Assembly (NCBI GenBank): GCA_009778385.1
Contig: WRJX01000102.1
Location: 1 to 64,000 of the forward strand
Direction: 5' to 3'
From: Candidatus Bathycorpusculum sp.
Lineage (GTDB): Archaea; Thermoproteota; Bathyarchaeia; Bathyarchaeales; Bathycorpusculaceae
DNA length: 64,000 bases
Shown here one piece after another: positions 9,761 through 19,994 of the stretch. Position numbers and translations under genes: made by a program. The notes beneath the pieces were generated by a model. The model made no database searches. It saw only the letters and a list, made by a program, of their open reading frames with translations, and was not told where the DNA came from. The stretch's first letter is position 1. The number at the start of each line of letters is the position of its first letter.

Positions 9761-10711
9761 ATGGTTCAAAGCTGCCAAAAAGCAATACATATTAGTCGAT
9801 GCCTGCAACTGGCAATTCTACTGGAAGTCAGCGCCGACAAACCCGGCAACGTAAACTTTACTGCCAGCTTTGAAGGCACACGTAAAGAGCACTTTTTTGC
9901 CTCCGCAGTAGCCGCTGGACCAACATTTCAAGAAGCCGCTAAAAGAGGCATTCAAATCGCTAATGGCCAACGTGTAATAAACGATGCAGGGCTTGGGGAA
10001 CTCGTTAAACTTGGTGTTAGAGATGTTATGGAGTGGCAACGGGGAGGTAACACGATTTTAGGTACAGTTATGCTGTTTATACCAATTGGTGTTGCAGCAG
10101 GCATGACACCTACAGACGAAAAATTTAGCATGAACTTTAAACTTTTACGTAGCAACATTGAGGCTATTATTCATGCTTCAACAGCTATAGATTCTGTGCA
10201 CCTCTATGAAGCCATTGACATAGCCATGCCAAACGGCCTAAATCAAGCCCCAGAACTAAGCGTTAATGACCCCGCTTCAAAACAGCGCCTAATAACTGAA
10301 AACATTACCCTCTACCAAGTCTTTGACATAGCTAAAGACTACGACGACATATGCAGTGAATGGATACACAACTACCCCATCACCTTCGATGAAGCATACC
10401 CCTACCTAATGGAGCAACTAGAAAAAGTTGACCAAAACACCGCAGTCATCAACACCTTCCTAAAAATCCTCGCCCAACACCCAGACACTTTCATAGCCAG
10501 AAAAGCCGGAATAGAAAAAGCCAAAGAAATCTCAGCAGAAGCAAAAAAAATACTAGAAATAGGTGGTGCCACAACAACCGCAGGCAAAACAGCTATAGCA
10601 AAATTTGATCACAACCTACGCAAAGCCGGAAACCATTACAACCCTGGAACCACAGCAGACATCACCGCTACAACACTGGCACTTTGCATACTTGACGGAT
10701 ATCGACCTTAA
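9761..10711 (+). CDS. CitG/MdcB-like triphosphoribosyl-dephospho-CoA synthase family protein
   Basis: ISRCLQLAILLEVSADKPGNVNF resembles the family motif (LEVxAxPKPGNV); C-terminal DHNLRKAGNHYNPGTTADITAT typical NPGTxADL block. Confidence 0.8.
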   Translation: MVQSCQKAIHISRCLQLAILLEVSADKPGNVNFTASFEGTRKEHFFASAVAAGPTFQEAAKRGIQIANGQRVINDAGLGELVKLGVRDVMEWQRGGNTILGTVMLFIPIGVAAGMTPTDEKFSMNFKLLRSNIEAIIHASTAIDSVHLYEAIDIAMPNGLNQAPELSVNDPASKQRLITENITLYQVFDIAKDYDDICSEWIHNYPITFDEAYPYLMEQLEKVDQNTAVINTFLKILAQHPDTFIARKAGIEKAKEISAEAKKILEIGGATTTAGKTAIAKFDHNLRKAGNHYNPGTTADITATTLALCILDGYRP

Positions 10712-11032
10712 ACAATCGCGCGTTCTGTTTTCAGATAAAGCCTTTAACTATAGTTCAACCCCACAGTTTTCAATTATCAACCAAATAACATCTAAAGGTT
10801 TACTGTACAGCACACTTTAGTATCATAATTTGAAACATAGGCTCATATACACACAAAGTAGATGACTCCTAACACATGACACCCATAGATATGGCGTCTC
10901 ATGGCGGGTCAGTGCAAAAACGGTGATGTCAATAACTGTAAATACGTCAGGTCAGCAAATAAAAAAAGTGTCTTTAGCGTTACCTTTAATATTCTACAAT
11001 AAACATTCTTTAGGCTTAATGGTGAATTCAGT

Positions 11033-11992
11033 ATGAAAGCTTTAAGCGTAAACCAGTTGGCTTATCAAACAGCCCAAAAACTTTTAGATAACCCTGAATT
11101 GTATGGTGTAGCTGTATCAAAATCCACTGCAGGAGCCATAATTATAGATGCAGGAGTCAAAGCTCCCGGTGGTTTTGAAGCTGGAAAAATTTTAACTGAG
11201 CTCTGCCTTGGTTCAGCTGGAAAAGTTGATATCGGCTTTAAATCATACGGCGAGATTAATTTTCCCTCAGTTACAGTTACCACTGATTTTCCAGCCATAG
11301 CCTGTTTAGGTTCCCAGTTCGCCGGTTGGCGCATAAAAGAGGGTGACAACATTGCCATTGGTTCAGGCCCAGCCCGTGCCATAGCGCTTAAACCCAAAGA
11401 AGTTTACGATGAAATTGGCTACACAGATGTGTATGATAAGACGGTAATCATACTTGAAAGTAATCAGCTGCCAACTGATGTATTAATTGAAAAGGTCACA
11501 AAGGCTTGCAATGTAGCTCCAGAAAATCTAATTGTTGCAGTTGCTCCAACGGCTAGTATCGCAGGTTTAACTCAAGTTACAGGCCGCGTAGTTGAAGTAG
11601 GCATACATAAACTAAAAACTGTTGGCTTAGATCCAAAATGCATAAAGTATGCTATAGGTTATGCCCCAATTAGTCCCTCAGGTCCAGATTTTGAAGTTGC
11701 AATGGCTCGTACTAACGATGCTATTCTTTATGGTGGTACGGTTTTCTGTGCCGTTGAATATGATGATGAGGTTAAACTGCAAGAAATTGTCAACCAGACG
11801 CCGTCTATGATGTCTAAGGATTACGGTAAGCCTTTTCTGCAAATCTTCCGTGAAGCCGACAAAGACTTCTACAAAATAGACCATAACCTATTTGCTCCAG
11901 CTGTCATAATAGTTAACAACGTTAAAACGGGTCGAACATTTAAGGCAGGAAAAATCAACCCACAAGTTCTCTTGGAGTCTTTAGGCTTCTAA
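11033..11992 (+). CDS. mch: Methenyltetrahydromethanopterin cyclohydrolase
   Basis: N-terminal ALSVNQLAYQTAQKLLDNPELYGVAVSKSTAGAIIIDAGVKAPGGFEAGKILTELCLG; full-length Mch-like sequence. Confidence 0.93.
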   Translation: MKALSVNQLAYQTAQKLLDNPELYGVAVSKSTAGAIIIDAGVKAPGGFEAGKILTELCLGSAGKVDIGFKSYGEINFPSVTVTTDFPAIACLGSQFAGWRIKEGDNIAIGSGPARAIALKPKEVYDEIGYTDVYDKTVIILESNQLPTDVLIEKVTKACNVAPENLIVAVAPTASIAGLTQVTGRVVEVGIHKLKTVGLDPKCIKYAIGYAPISPSGPDFEVAMARTNDAILYGGTVFCAVEYDDEVKLQEIVNQTPSMMSKDYGKPFLQIFREADKDFYKIDHNLFAPAVIIVNNVKTGRTFKAGKINPQVLLESLGF

Positions 11993-12025
11993 AACTCCTT
12001 TTTCATTCTTCTTAAAAAGAAATGT

Positions 12026-12628
12026 TTATTGTTGTTTGATTGTTTGGTTTATTGTTGGTTTTGTTTTGTAAAAGTATGCTCCTATAAAGTTACTTACGGC
12101 TTTGCTGTATATCAGCACGGCCATTATGATGCTCATGATTGCAACCTCAATGATGGCTTTTGTCATAACTGCATATATTATAGCGCTTGAAAGGGCTTCT
12201 GAATTTAGAAATAATGGAAGCAACACGGTGAAGTAAGCGTAGGTGAATATGCCCTCGGGGATGTATGCAAGAAGTATTAGAGGTACACATAGTAGAGCTT
12301 TGAATATTCTGTTGTCTATACGTGATAGCATCAGAGCAAGTAAACCTATGGTTAAGCCTGTGAGACCTTTTCCCAAGGGCAGAGCAATTAAACCTAGTAT
12401 ACCTCCAGTTCCTAATGGACCGAACATGATTCCTGGGAGTATTCCTGCCATTAGACCTGCGGCAAAACCGGATTTAGGTCCAGCATAGACGCCTGCTATA
12501 AACACCGCAAGTAAGGAGAGGTCTAGTGCTACTGCGCCTGGAATTATTTGTAACAAGTAACTTATGAGACATAGGGCGTTTCCGAGCGCGCCCATCATTA
12601 TTGTGAATGTTAGTTTTTTAGTGTTCAA
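12026..12628 (-). CDS. Integral membrane protein, ECF-transporter S-component-like
   Basis: LLAVFIAGVYAGPKSGFAAGLMAGILPGIMFGPLG; about 6 TM segments. Confidence 0.55.
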   Translation of the reverse strand: MNTKKLTFTIMMGALGNALCLISYLLQIIPGAVALDLSLLAVFIAGVYAGPKSGFAAGLMAGILPGIMFGPLGTGGILGLIALPLGKGLTGLTIGLLALMLSRIDNRIFKALLCVPLILLAYIPEGIFTYAYFTVLLPLFLNSEALSSAIIYAVMTKAIIEVAIMSIIMAVLIYSKAVSNFIGAYFYKTKPTINQTIKQQ

Positions 12629-12754
12629 TGCTGTTCCTCCTGTTAATTTATTTATACCTATTTAAGAGTGGTTACTTAAAAATGGGTTTTGTTACAAATT
12701 ATGGAAAATCGATATATAATAAAAAAACGCATAATTAGTGTAAGTGAGTAAGTC

Positions 12755-14002
12755 TTGACAGAAACAACACAGTTCTCAACAAGAACCTTAAAAGAGTGGA
12801 TAGAAAAAGAAACAAGCACTACCCTTAGTCCTGTCCAAGCGCAAGCAAAAAAACTTCGAGACGAAACAAACCAAGCGATCATAGCCCTAAACGAGGTCTG
12901 TGAAGATCTCTTAGAGAACAGTACAAAAGAAATAGAAAAACGCAACATGAAAGTCTATAATCGCGCTCGTGCATTAAACAAATTGGCTCACTTATTTATA
13001 GATAGACTTACAAAACTTTCTGCACCTGAACAAATAACCTATGACGCCTTAAGTAAGTATAACACTGAAGCCCAAAAAACACTTATTGTTACTGAAATCG
13101 ATGTGAAAAACTGGTTTCCAAAAATTTCACCCTTCTTCATTATGGATCGACGAAAGTTCATAACAGTTTATGAAAAAACAAAACAAATCCTTAGCATTCT
13201 AAACGAGTTTGTCACCAAAGAATACGTAAAAACAAAAACGATACAAGAAACCATTCAAATGATTGGCGAACTGCAAAGTTTAGAAAATAAGTTGGCAGGT
13301 TTACAGACAGAAATTGAGAACATAAAAAATGAACGCTTACCTATTGAACAAAAAATTGTTGAATTAGAGCAGAAGACAGGTGAGTTAAAAGCTGCAGGTC
13401 CAATTGATCAGTTAAATCTTGTTACCAGTGAGATTGGAGTTCTAAGTAATGATTTGAAGACTACCCTTAGGCATCTGCAGAAACCGTTTATCAAGATGCA
13501 GGCGTTGGCAACTTCTGGCGGTGGAGGTGGCATAACTCCTGACGAATTACGCATGATCAACGAGTATTTGGATAAGCCGTTTGAAGCGTTAGTTAATGAA
13601 GAAAGCGGTTATCCTACTTTGAAGCATATTCTTGAAAAACTCCAAGACATGTTAAAAGATGACAAGCTGAAACTTAAATCTGATAAAGCTCGAAAAGCTG
13701 AACAATTCATTATAGAAGTCTTTAGTAAAGATCTATTAAATGATGCACAGAAAAAAAGTAAAGCATTATCAATTCAAAAAGAACAACTTTTGGCTTCTGC
13801 ACACATGGATGAAATCAAACAAAATATTTCGACCTTTGAAGATCAAACAGAGCAGCTTAAAGCTAGAAAAGCAAGTATTGAAGCTCATGAAGCAGTTAAA
13901 AAACGTGAATATCAAGAGCTACAATCCGAAGGTAACAACCGTAAAAGAGCAATTGAACGCAACATTTTAACAGCACTCACAAAGACCGTACAAATTATTT
14001 AA
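12755..14002 (+). CDS. Long coiled-coil protein of unknown function
   Basis: TTG start; extended heptad pattern (LQSLENKLAGLQTEIENIKNERLPIEQKIVELEQK). Confidence 0.55.
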   Translation: MTETTQFSTRTLKEWIEKETSTTLSPVQAQAKKLRDETNQAIIALNEVCEDLLENSTKEIEKRNMKVYNRARALNKLAHLFIDRLTKLSAPEQITYDALSKYNTEAQKTLIVTEIDVKNWFPKISPFFIMDRRKFITVYEKTKQILSILNEFVTKEYVKTKTIQETIQMIGELQSLENKLAGLQTEIENIKNERLPIEQKIVELEQKTGELKAAGPIDQLNLVTSEIGVLSNDLKTTLRHLQKPFIKMQALATSGGGGGITPDELRMINEYLDKPFEALVNEESGYPTLKHILEKLQDMLKDDKLKLKSDKARKAEQFIIEVFSKDLLNDAQKKSKALSIQKEQLLASAHMDEIKQNISTFEDQTEQLKARKASIEAHEAVKKREYQELQSEGNNRKRAIERNILTALTKTVQII

Positions 14003-14257
14003 CATACATGATTTAACATGTTATGTTTTTTTACTTTTTACAAATCCAGAGGTTTCAAGTGAATAAAATTTTGATTACTATCTTATATAAACCTGTTAAA
14101 GTTGGAAGCAAAACTGTAAAGTTAGGATTACGGTTTAATAAGATTCACTGAAAAACTTGAGTTTTAAACATGTTGCTCTTTTTTGTTGTGTTGTTATCTT
14201 GTAGCAGTCACATATACTTACAAGCAAAACAGTAACAATGATATTTTGTGAAACGTT

Positions 14258-14488
14258 ATGGGTAATCTTGTAGTAGATAACGCACAAAACGCTCAATCGT
14301 GCATATGTCCCCAATGTCCTACATATAAAAAATCAGAATTAACAGGCATACTTTATTGTGCAAAAGGAAAAGCAGCTGAGTCAGCTGAAGCGGCAGGTTG
14401 CATTTGTCCAAACTGTCCTGTGGCTAAACAATACAACTTAGATCAGCCTTACTACTGTATGAAGGGAAAGTCCGTTGACCTGAAATAG
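14258..14488 (+). CDS. Small Cys-rich protein, DUF2769-like
   Basis: Two CxCPxCP(T/V)xxxxxLxxxxYCxKGK units. Confidence 0.65.
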   Translation: MGNLVVDNAQNAQSCICPQCPTYKKSELTGILYCAKGKAAESAEAAGCICPNCPVAKQYNLDQPYYCMKGKSVDLK

Positions 14489-14556
14489 AACAGTCAACAT
14501 AGTAAATACTCTTAAGATAGTATGCAGACTCCTATAGAAGCCTAAATTTAAGAGGA

Positions 14557-15115
14557 CAAGGCACTATTGACGCATTTTTAACTCGTTTATTAAAATATAT
14601 TGAAAACAAATTTGCAGCTATTTTTCTTACCAAAGTTGATACCCAAGTTGATGAAACACTAAACAACGACAATGTATTTCTCACCTTTCTAAGCTATTTC
14701 ACTAAATATTTTAAAGAAAACGAAAAACTCAAACTAAGAATGACCCACACACAGAACCACTAAACACTCTAAAAACAGAAACAGAAAAACTAAGCATACC
14801 AACAAATCAAAAAACAATATGGCCTCAAGAAGTAAAATCATTTGGAAAACGTTTCACACCTCTATTTCTCGCCTTAAACAAAAAAGAATAAACTACATCC
14901 ACCAAAACAAAGGTAGACTACGCTTAATCACCATATGCTTAAAAACACAAACAGAACTTTCCAAGTATACCTCTTCACACTTGGGCGTTTCGGGCGTTTC
15001 AGGCATGTCTTTCGGAACTTTTTCCGGAAAAGAAAAAAATAATAGAGGAAAAACTTGCAAAAGTAACGCCCCAAACGCCCTAAACGCCCACCTTCTCTTT
15101 GTAGACTCATGAACT
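14557..15115 (+). pseudogene. Decayed remnant resembling the C-terminus of a plasmid/virus primase-helicase
   Basis: Split frames: IWPQEVKSFGKRFTPLFLALNKKE* then in another frame RINYIHQNKGRLRLITICLKT...SSHLGVSGVSGMSF; pattern WP.....F..R...L...L......GR.R.ITI recalls the C-terminal region of mobile-element primases. Confidence 0.4.
14982..15088. repeat. Imperfect 22-bp inverted repeat (GGGCGTTTCGGGCGTTTCAGGC ... GCCCCAAACGCCCTAAACGCCC)
   Basis: Arms 14982-15003 and 15067-15088, 3 mismatches. Confidence 0.9.
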
Positions 15116-15412
15116 ATGCGAAAATAATGTGTAATTATTTTTGTTGAAAGTCGTGTAATTCCCTTCTATGAGTGCAAGTTATTTTTTGTACAGTTCCTAA
15201 ATTGGTTTCAGGCTAGTTTTGTATACCCAAACTGTAGCTTTATGTTTAATAGACGAATAGACAAACAGAAAATCAACAAAGTAATTACACACCCACCATA
15301 TGTGGGGTATAGACTTATGGTTTTTCTTTAAAATCGGTCGCTTATTGTTTTTCTACACGGATTAGCTTTATATTTGTTTTAGAGCAATAAGTTAGGCGAG
15401 CGTGTATCTCAA

Positions 15413-16144
15413 TTGAATCTTGCTGTTGATGCTAGGTCGTTAGTTAAACAATTCGGTAGCGTTCGAGCCTTAGACAATCTAAGTTTCACTGTCAAACCTG
15501 GAGAAATTTATGGATTAATTGGTCCAAACGGTGCAGGCAAAACTACAACCCTGCGAACAATTTGTACACTTATTTTACCTTCGTCAGGTAAATTAGACGT
15601 CTTTGGGTTAGATGTAGTTTCTCAAGCTGCTGAGGTTAGAAAAATTTTAAGCTATTTACCTGAAGAATCAGGCGCTTATCCCAACTTAACGGGTTATGAA
15701 TATCTTGAATTCATGGCTAAATTTAATCAAAAAGAAGGCTATGACATCAAGAGCATGGTAAATGAAGCTGTTGAACTCAGTGGTCTTGGTGACCGTCTTA
15801 GAGATAAAGCAAAAACTTACAGCAAAGGTATGAAACGTCGCCTATTAATCGCACGTGCATTAATGACACATCCAAAACTTGCCGTGCTTGATGAACCGGC
15901 AAGTGGTCTTGACGTTTTACATGCATACCGCATTAGAGAAATCATTAAACAATATGTGAAGAAGTACAACATAACGGTAATTTTAAGTAGTCACAATATG
16001 CTCGAAGTAGAATATCTCTGCAACAGAGTTTCACTTGTCAATGAAGGTAAAATTGTAATTGAAGGCGAGCCTAAAGAACTTAGAGCAAAATATGACAGCG
16101 AAAATCTAGAAGAAGTCTTCGCAAAGGTGGTAGGTTATGCTTAA
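15413..16144 (+). CDS. ABC transporter ATP-binding protein
   Basis: Walker A GPNGAGKTTTL, signature YSKGMKRRLLIARAL, Walker B LAVLDEPASGLD. Confidence 0.93.
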   Translation: MNLAVDARSLVKQFGSVRALDNLSFTVKPGEIYGLIGPNGAGKTTTLRTICTLILPSSGKLDVFGLDVVSQAAEVRKILSYLPEESGAYPNLTGYEYLEFMAKFNQKEGYDIKSMVNEAVELSGLGDRLRDKAKTYSKGMKRRLLIARALMTHPKLAVLDEPASGLDVLHAYRIREIIKQYVKKYNITVILSSHNMLEVEYLCNRVSLVNEGKIVIEGEPKELRAKYDSENLEEVFAKVVGYA

Positions 16145-17417
16145 AGGTTTCACAACTATACTTCTAAAAGAACTCAAAGAACTCGTACGTGACCCAAAAA
16201 TCCTTGTTCCCATGATAATACTCCCCCTTATAATATTTCCAGTTTTAAGCCTTGTTATGGGTTACGCCGTAAATAGCGCAGAAGAACAAATGCAAAAATC
16301 AAACCTCCTCATCCTTAACAACGACAACGGAGAATGGGACCAAACATTCATTGACTACCTCAACCAGATTATGAACATTCAAGTTCTAAATAACATCTCT
16401 CCACAACAAGTCATAGATCAAAATTTACTCGCCAACTATAACAGCACACAATTCATGGAAATCCCCGCGGGTTTCAGCCAAAATATGACCCGTCACCTAA
16501 ATGGAGAATCCAACATAACAACAAGCATTAACATTTACGGGGTCTTTCAAGGCGGAGGCATCTTTAGTGACCTTGGCAGTTCCGGGTTAGTAGTTTACGT
16601 TAACGCTTTCAATCGTGCCATTGCACCAGACATCGTTCTAACAACACAGTCAACAATCATTAATGATCAAGTGCAAGAAGGCGTAGATCCATCAACCTTA
16701 TCAGTATTAATGATGTCACAATCACTTGCTCTACCGCTAACAGTAATGATAATGATTATTTACTCAATGCAAATAGCCGCTACCAGTGTGGCAATGGAGA
16801 AAGAAGAAAAAACTCTTGAAACCCTGCTCACTTCTCCAGTTGATCGTTTTGCGATTTTAATGGGCAAAGTTTCAAGCACCGTAATCGTCGCAGGAATTGC
16901 AGCAGTAACATCTCTTATTGGTTATTCATTCATGATGAAATCAGTCACTATGGGCATACCTATCGCCGGAGACATTGACTTAGTTACTTTAGGTCTAGTT
17001 CCATCAACTTTCGGCTACATCATGCTTGGCATATCCCTATTTGTCACATTATTATCCGCTTTAGCGTTAGCCGTTGTCATGTCCACATTCTCAGAAAACG
17101 TACGTAGCGCACAAGCATTAGTAGGCTACATTTACCCATTAATTTTCATCCCCTCAATGGCACTAATGTACCTTGACATTAACAGTCTACCAATGGCAAT
17201 CAAAACAGTTCTATACGCTATTCCATTCACCCATCCAATAATCGCTTCAAAAGCAGTAATAATGGGAAACTACTCCATCGTCGCTTTTGGCATTATATAC
17301 GTTGCAATCTTTACCGTCATCATAATGTATTTTGCGTCAAAACTATTCTCAACTGAAAAAATCCTCACAGCCAAACTAATGTTCAAGAGAGGACCAAAGA
17401 AAAAACAAAAGGACTAA
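16137..17417 (+). CDS. ABC-2 type permease (NatB-like)
   Basis: Overlaps ATPase gene; TM segments plus VAMEKEEKTLETLLTSPVDRFAILMGKV motif. Confidence 0.88.
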   Translation: MLKGFTTILLKELKELVRDPKILVPMIILPLIIFPVLSLVMGYAVNSAEEQMQKSNLLILNNDNGEWDQTFIDYLNQIMNIQVLNNISPQQVIDQNLLANYNSTQFMEIPAGFSQNMTRHLNGESNITTSINIYGVFQGGGIFSDLGSSGLVVYVNAFNRAIAPDIVLTTQSTIINDQVQEGVDPSTLSVLMMSQSLALPLTVMIMIIYSMQIAATSVAMEKEEKTLETLLTSPVDRFAILMGKVSSTVIVAGIAAVTSLIGYSFMMKSVTMGIPIAGDIDLVTLGLVPSTFGYIMLGISLFVTLLSALALAVVMSTFSENVRSAQALVGYIYPLIFIPSMALMYLDINSLPMAIKTVLYAIPFTHPIIASKAVIMGNYSIVAFGIIYVAIFTVIIMYFASKLFSTEKILTAKLMFKRGPKKKQKD

Positions 17418-17580
17418 CTAAAAAATTAGGAAAATAAACCTAATTTATTTTTTACTTTTTTGTAAGTTAATCAACTATTTATCACAGGAAGTATAGCAAT
17501 CCAAAATTACCTTAAAATTAATAACATAAATTTTAAACCTGTAAAAATAGCAGGTTTATCACCGATTGCAAACAGAAAGA

Positions 17581-17598
17581 GCCAACTTGGAAGTTGGC
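17581..17598 (+). terminator. Hairpin GCCAACTTGGAAGTTGGC followed by T-run
   Basis: 7-8 bp perfect stem, then accATTTTTTT; an upstream hairpin AAACCTG/CAGGTTT lies at 17535-17557. Confidence 0.5.
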
Positions 17599-17803
17599 AG
17601 ACCATTTTTTTAAACCTTAACCATATAAGGGGTAAATTACACTATAAACTTTAAAACAAAACATTAGGGGTTTAGTTACGGGCAAGCAAATCCAAACGAT
17701 AGTACTTCTACTTACCATTTCCATAGCCCTAACAGTTCTACCGCTTTACACCCCCCAAGCTGCAAACGCAGATACAACATCTTCATGGACAAGTTTAACC
17801 AGC

Positions 17804-19315
17804 ATGCCTACAAATCGCTGTGGACTAGGTTTAGCGGTAGTATCAGGTAAAATTTATGCGATAGGCGGTTCAAACAGCGACGGCGAACTTGCTGTAAATG
17901 AAATGTACGATCCTGGAACAAACAAGTGGTATACCAAAATGTCTATGCCAACTGCCCGAACAGGATTTGCCATCGCAGTTTATGAGAGCAAAATCTATGT
18001 CATCGGCGGCTCAGTTGGGGACAGCTTCACAGGCAATGTAGAAGTTTATGACACAATCAACAATATTTGGCAACCTATGGTTTCTATGCCCACACCAAGA
18101 GCAGACTTATCTGCAAACATTGTTGAGGACAAAATCTATCTTATCGGCGGTAAAACGTACTTAAGTACTTCACCTTACTACAGTCAAACAAACATCACTC
18201 AAATTTACGATATTAAAACTAACACTTGGTCCACAAATACATCTATGCCCACTGCACTTCAAGGTTACGCTTCAACTGTTATAGGCACAAAAATTTACAT
18301 TATAGGCGGATCAAAACAATCCACTTCCGGAATTGACTCATCAATTAACAACTTACAAATTTACGATACTCAAACGGGCAATTGGACAACCGGTAACCCC
18401 TTAAATTATCCCTCCAGTTATGGTGCGGCAGCTGTAACTACAGGAGTTATGGCACCGACAAAAATTTACTACATCGGCGGCTACTCCACCGGAACGTTTA
18501 GTGATAAAACCCAAATTTATGATATTGAAAAAGACTCCTGGAGCGAAGGCCCAAAAATGTCAACCCCAAGAGCCTATTTAGGCTTAGCAGTTACAAACGA
18601 CATTATTTATGCTATCGGCGGGTTTGATGGAGCAAAATGGCTAAACAGTAATGAAGAATGCAAACCAGTTGGTTACGGAAAAATCCCACCCATCATAGAA
18701 ATTATAAGTCCTGAAAATAAAACATACAAAAGTATACAAATTGATTACAAAATTAACAAAGCAATTTCTTGGGTTGGCTTTTCTTTAGATAACAATACAA
18801 ACAAAACTTTAACGGGACCCGCCCAAATTACAGATATACCTGATGGTCAACACTCTATAATAATTTTTGCTAAAGACACCTTAGGAAACATAGGTGCCTC
18901 ACAACCAATATACTTCACTATTGATAACGCAGCACCAAACATCACCATACTGATGCCACGTAAACAAACATACAACACTGCAGACATAATTCTAACCTTT
19001 GTACTTGATAAACCAGTTACAGATTTAACCTACAGCCTAGATGGACAACCTAAAATACCAATCACAGGCAACATTACACTCCCCGCCTTACCTAACGGAA
19101 ACCACCTAATAATCGTACATGCAGTTGATGATCTTGGAAATGCAGGTTCATCAGAGGAAATCTCATTTACAATATCAACCTTCCCCACTTTCTGGGTTGC
19201 AACCGCCATTGCCTCATCAATAATCATCCTTGCATCAGGATATCTTGTAATTAAACATACAAAAACTGACAATAAAACTCCAAAAATACCCAAAGCAAAA
19301 AAGAATGTTAAATAA
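17804..19315 (+). CDS. Secreted kelch-repeat protein with C-terminal Ig-like modules and TM anchor
   Basis: YAIGGSNSDG...MYDPGTNKWY..MSMPTART repeats; frame is open upstream with a signal-like segment (QTIVLLLTISIALTVLPLYTPQAANA), so the true start is probably near 17675 with a non-ATG codon. Confidence 0.8.
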   Translation: MPTNRCGLGLAVVSGKIYAIGGSNSDGELAVNEMYDPGTNKWYTKMSMPTARTGFAIAVYESKIYVIGGSVGDSFTGNVEVYDTINNIWQPMVSMPTPRADLSANIVEDKIYLIGGKTYLSTSPYYSQTNITQIYDIKTNTWSTNTSMPTALQGYASTVIGTKIYIIGGSKQSTSGIDSSINNLQIYDTQTGNWTTGNPLNYPSSYGAAAVTTGVMAPTKIYYIGGYSTGTFSDKTQIYDIEKDSWSEGPKMSTPRAYLGLAVTNDIIYAIGGFDGAKWLNSNEECKPVGYGKIPPIIEIISPENKTYKSIQIDYKINKAISWVGFSLDNNTNKTLTGPAQITDIPDGQHSIIIFAKDTLGNIGASQPIYFTIDNAAPNITILMPRKQTYNTADIILTFVLDKPVTDLTYSLDGQPKIPITGNITLPALPNGNHLIIVHAVDDLGNAGSSEEISFTISTFPTFWVATAIASSIIILASGYLVIKHTKTDNKTPKIPKAKKNVK

Positions 19316-19736
19316 CATATCAAAAAACGTTTGATCAACAATGATGAGTATGTGTAATAAACACACAATTGTACACATGTTATACCTTTTATCAAGAGTT
19401 TTTTTATCTGAATACGCGTTTATTACTGTCCAATCTAAAAACGGGTAATCCAACTTGAAAGGAGCAACAATATCAACTATGAAAAAACTCTCCACTATAT
19501 ACGAAGAAGGATTACCAACCGCGTTAGCTTCCATTAACATATAATTGATAAAGTACACATTGATCCCATACGAAGTCTACGTCCACTGCGCCTCATAAGT
19601 CACACCAGCTGCCATCGTATCCACCGTTAGAAGCCAACCATTAAACATCCAACCAGCCTAAATTGTGTGGTTTGATGTTTGTTTAGGGTAAGGTTTAAGT
19701 AAATTTGGGTGGCACCCTGTTCTCAAGTGGAGTATT

Positions 19737-19994
19737 ATGGTGTATGAAATCGATTATGCCTCTGCGGAAAACGAAGGGTGTTCTTCAAAAATAGTGCTTG
19801 ATGATCGCATTTTTTACGTTAAGTTGCTATCTTCACCTGAGGGGTCTGCAAAATATTTTTCTGCAGAGCAAAACGGCAATTTGCAAAAAGAAATTTCTAA
19901 AGCAGAATTTGAGCTATGGGTAAACATTTTAGCTGATAATGACTCAGATGTAAAAATCATACTTGAAAGGGTCACTCAAGGCAAAAAATACTAG
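19737..19994 (+). CDS. Small hypothetical protein
   Basis: 85-aa ORF with plausible composition, adjacent to convergent dedA. Confidence 0.45.
   Translation: MVYEIDYASAENEGCSSKIVLDDRIFYVKLLSSPEGSAKYFSAEQNGNLQKEISKAEFELWVNILADNDSDVKIILERVTQGKKY

Noticed and set aside
14928-15110. 60-aa minus-strand ORF GGRLGRLGRYFCK...RPKRPSVKRY
   Set aside because: Encoded by the inverted repeat of the decayed primase region; the plus-strand remnant explains it better.
19340-19411. Possible C/D sRNA (ATGATGA ... CTGA) downstream of the kelch gene
   Set aside because: No convincing D'/C' pair or terminal stem; box matches this short are expected by chance.
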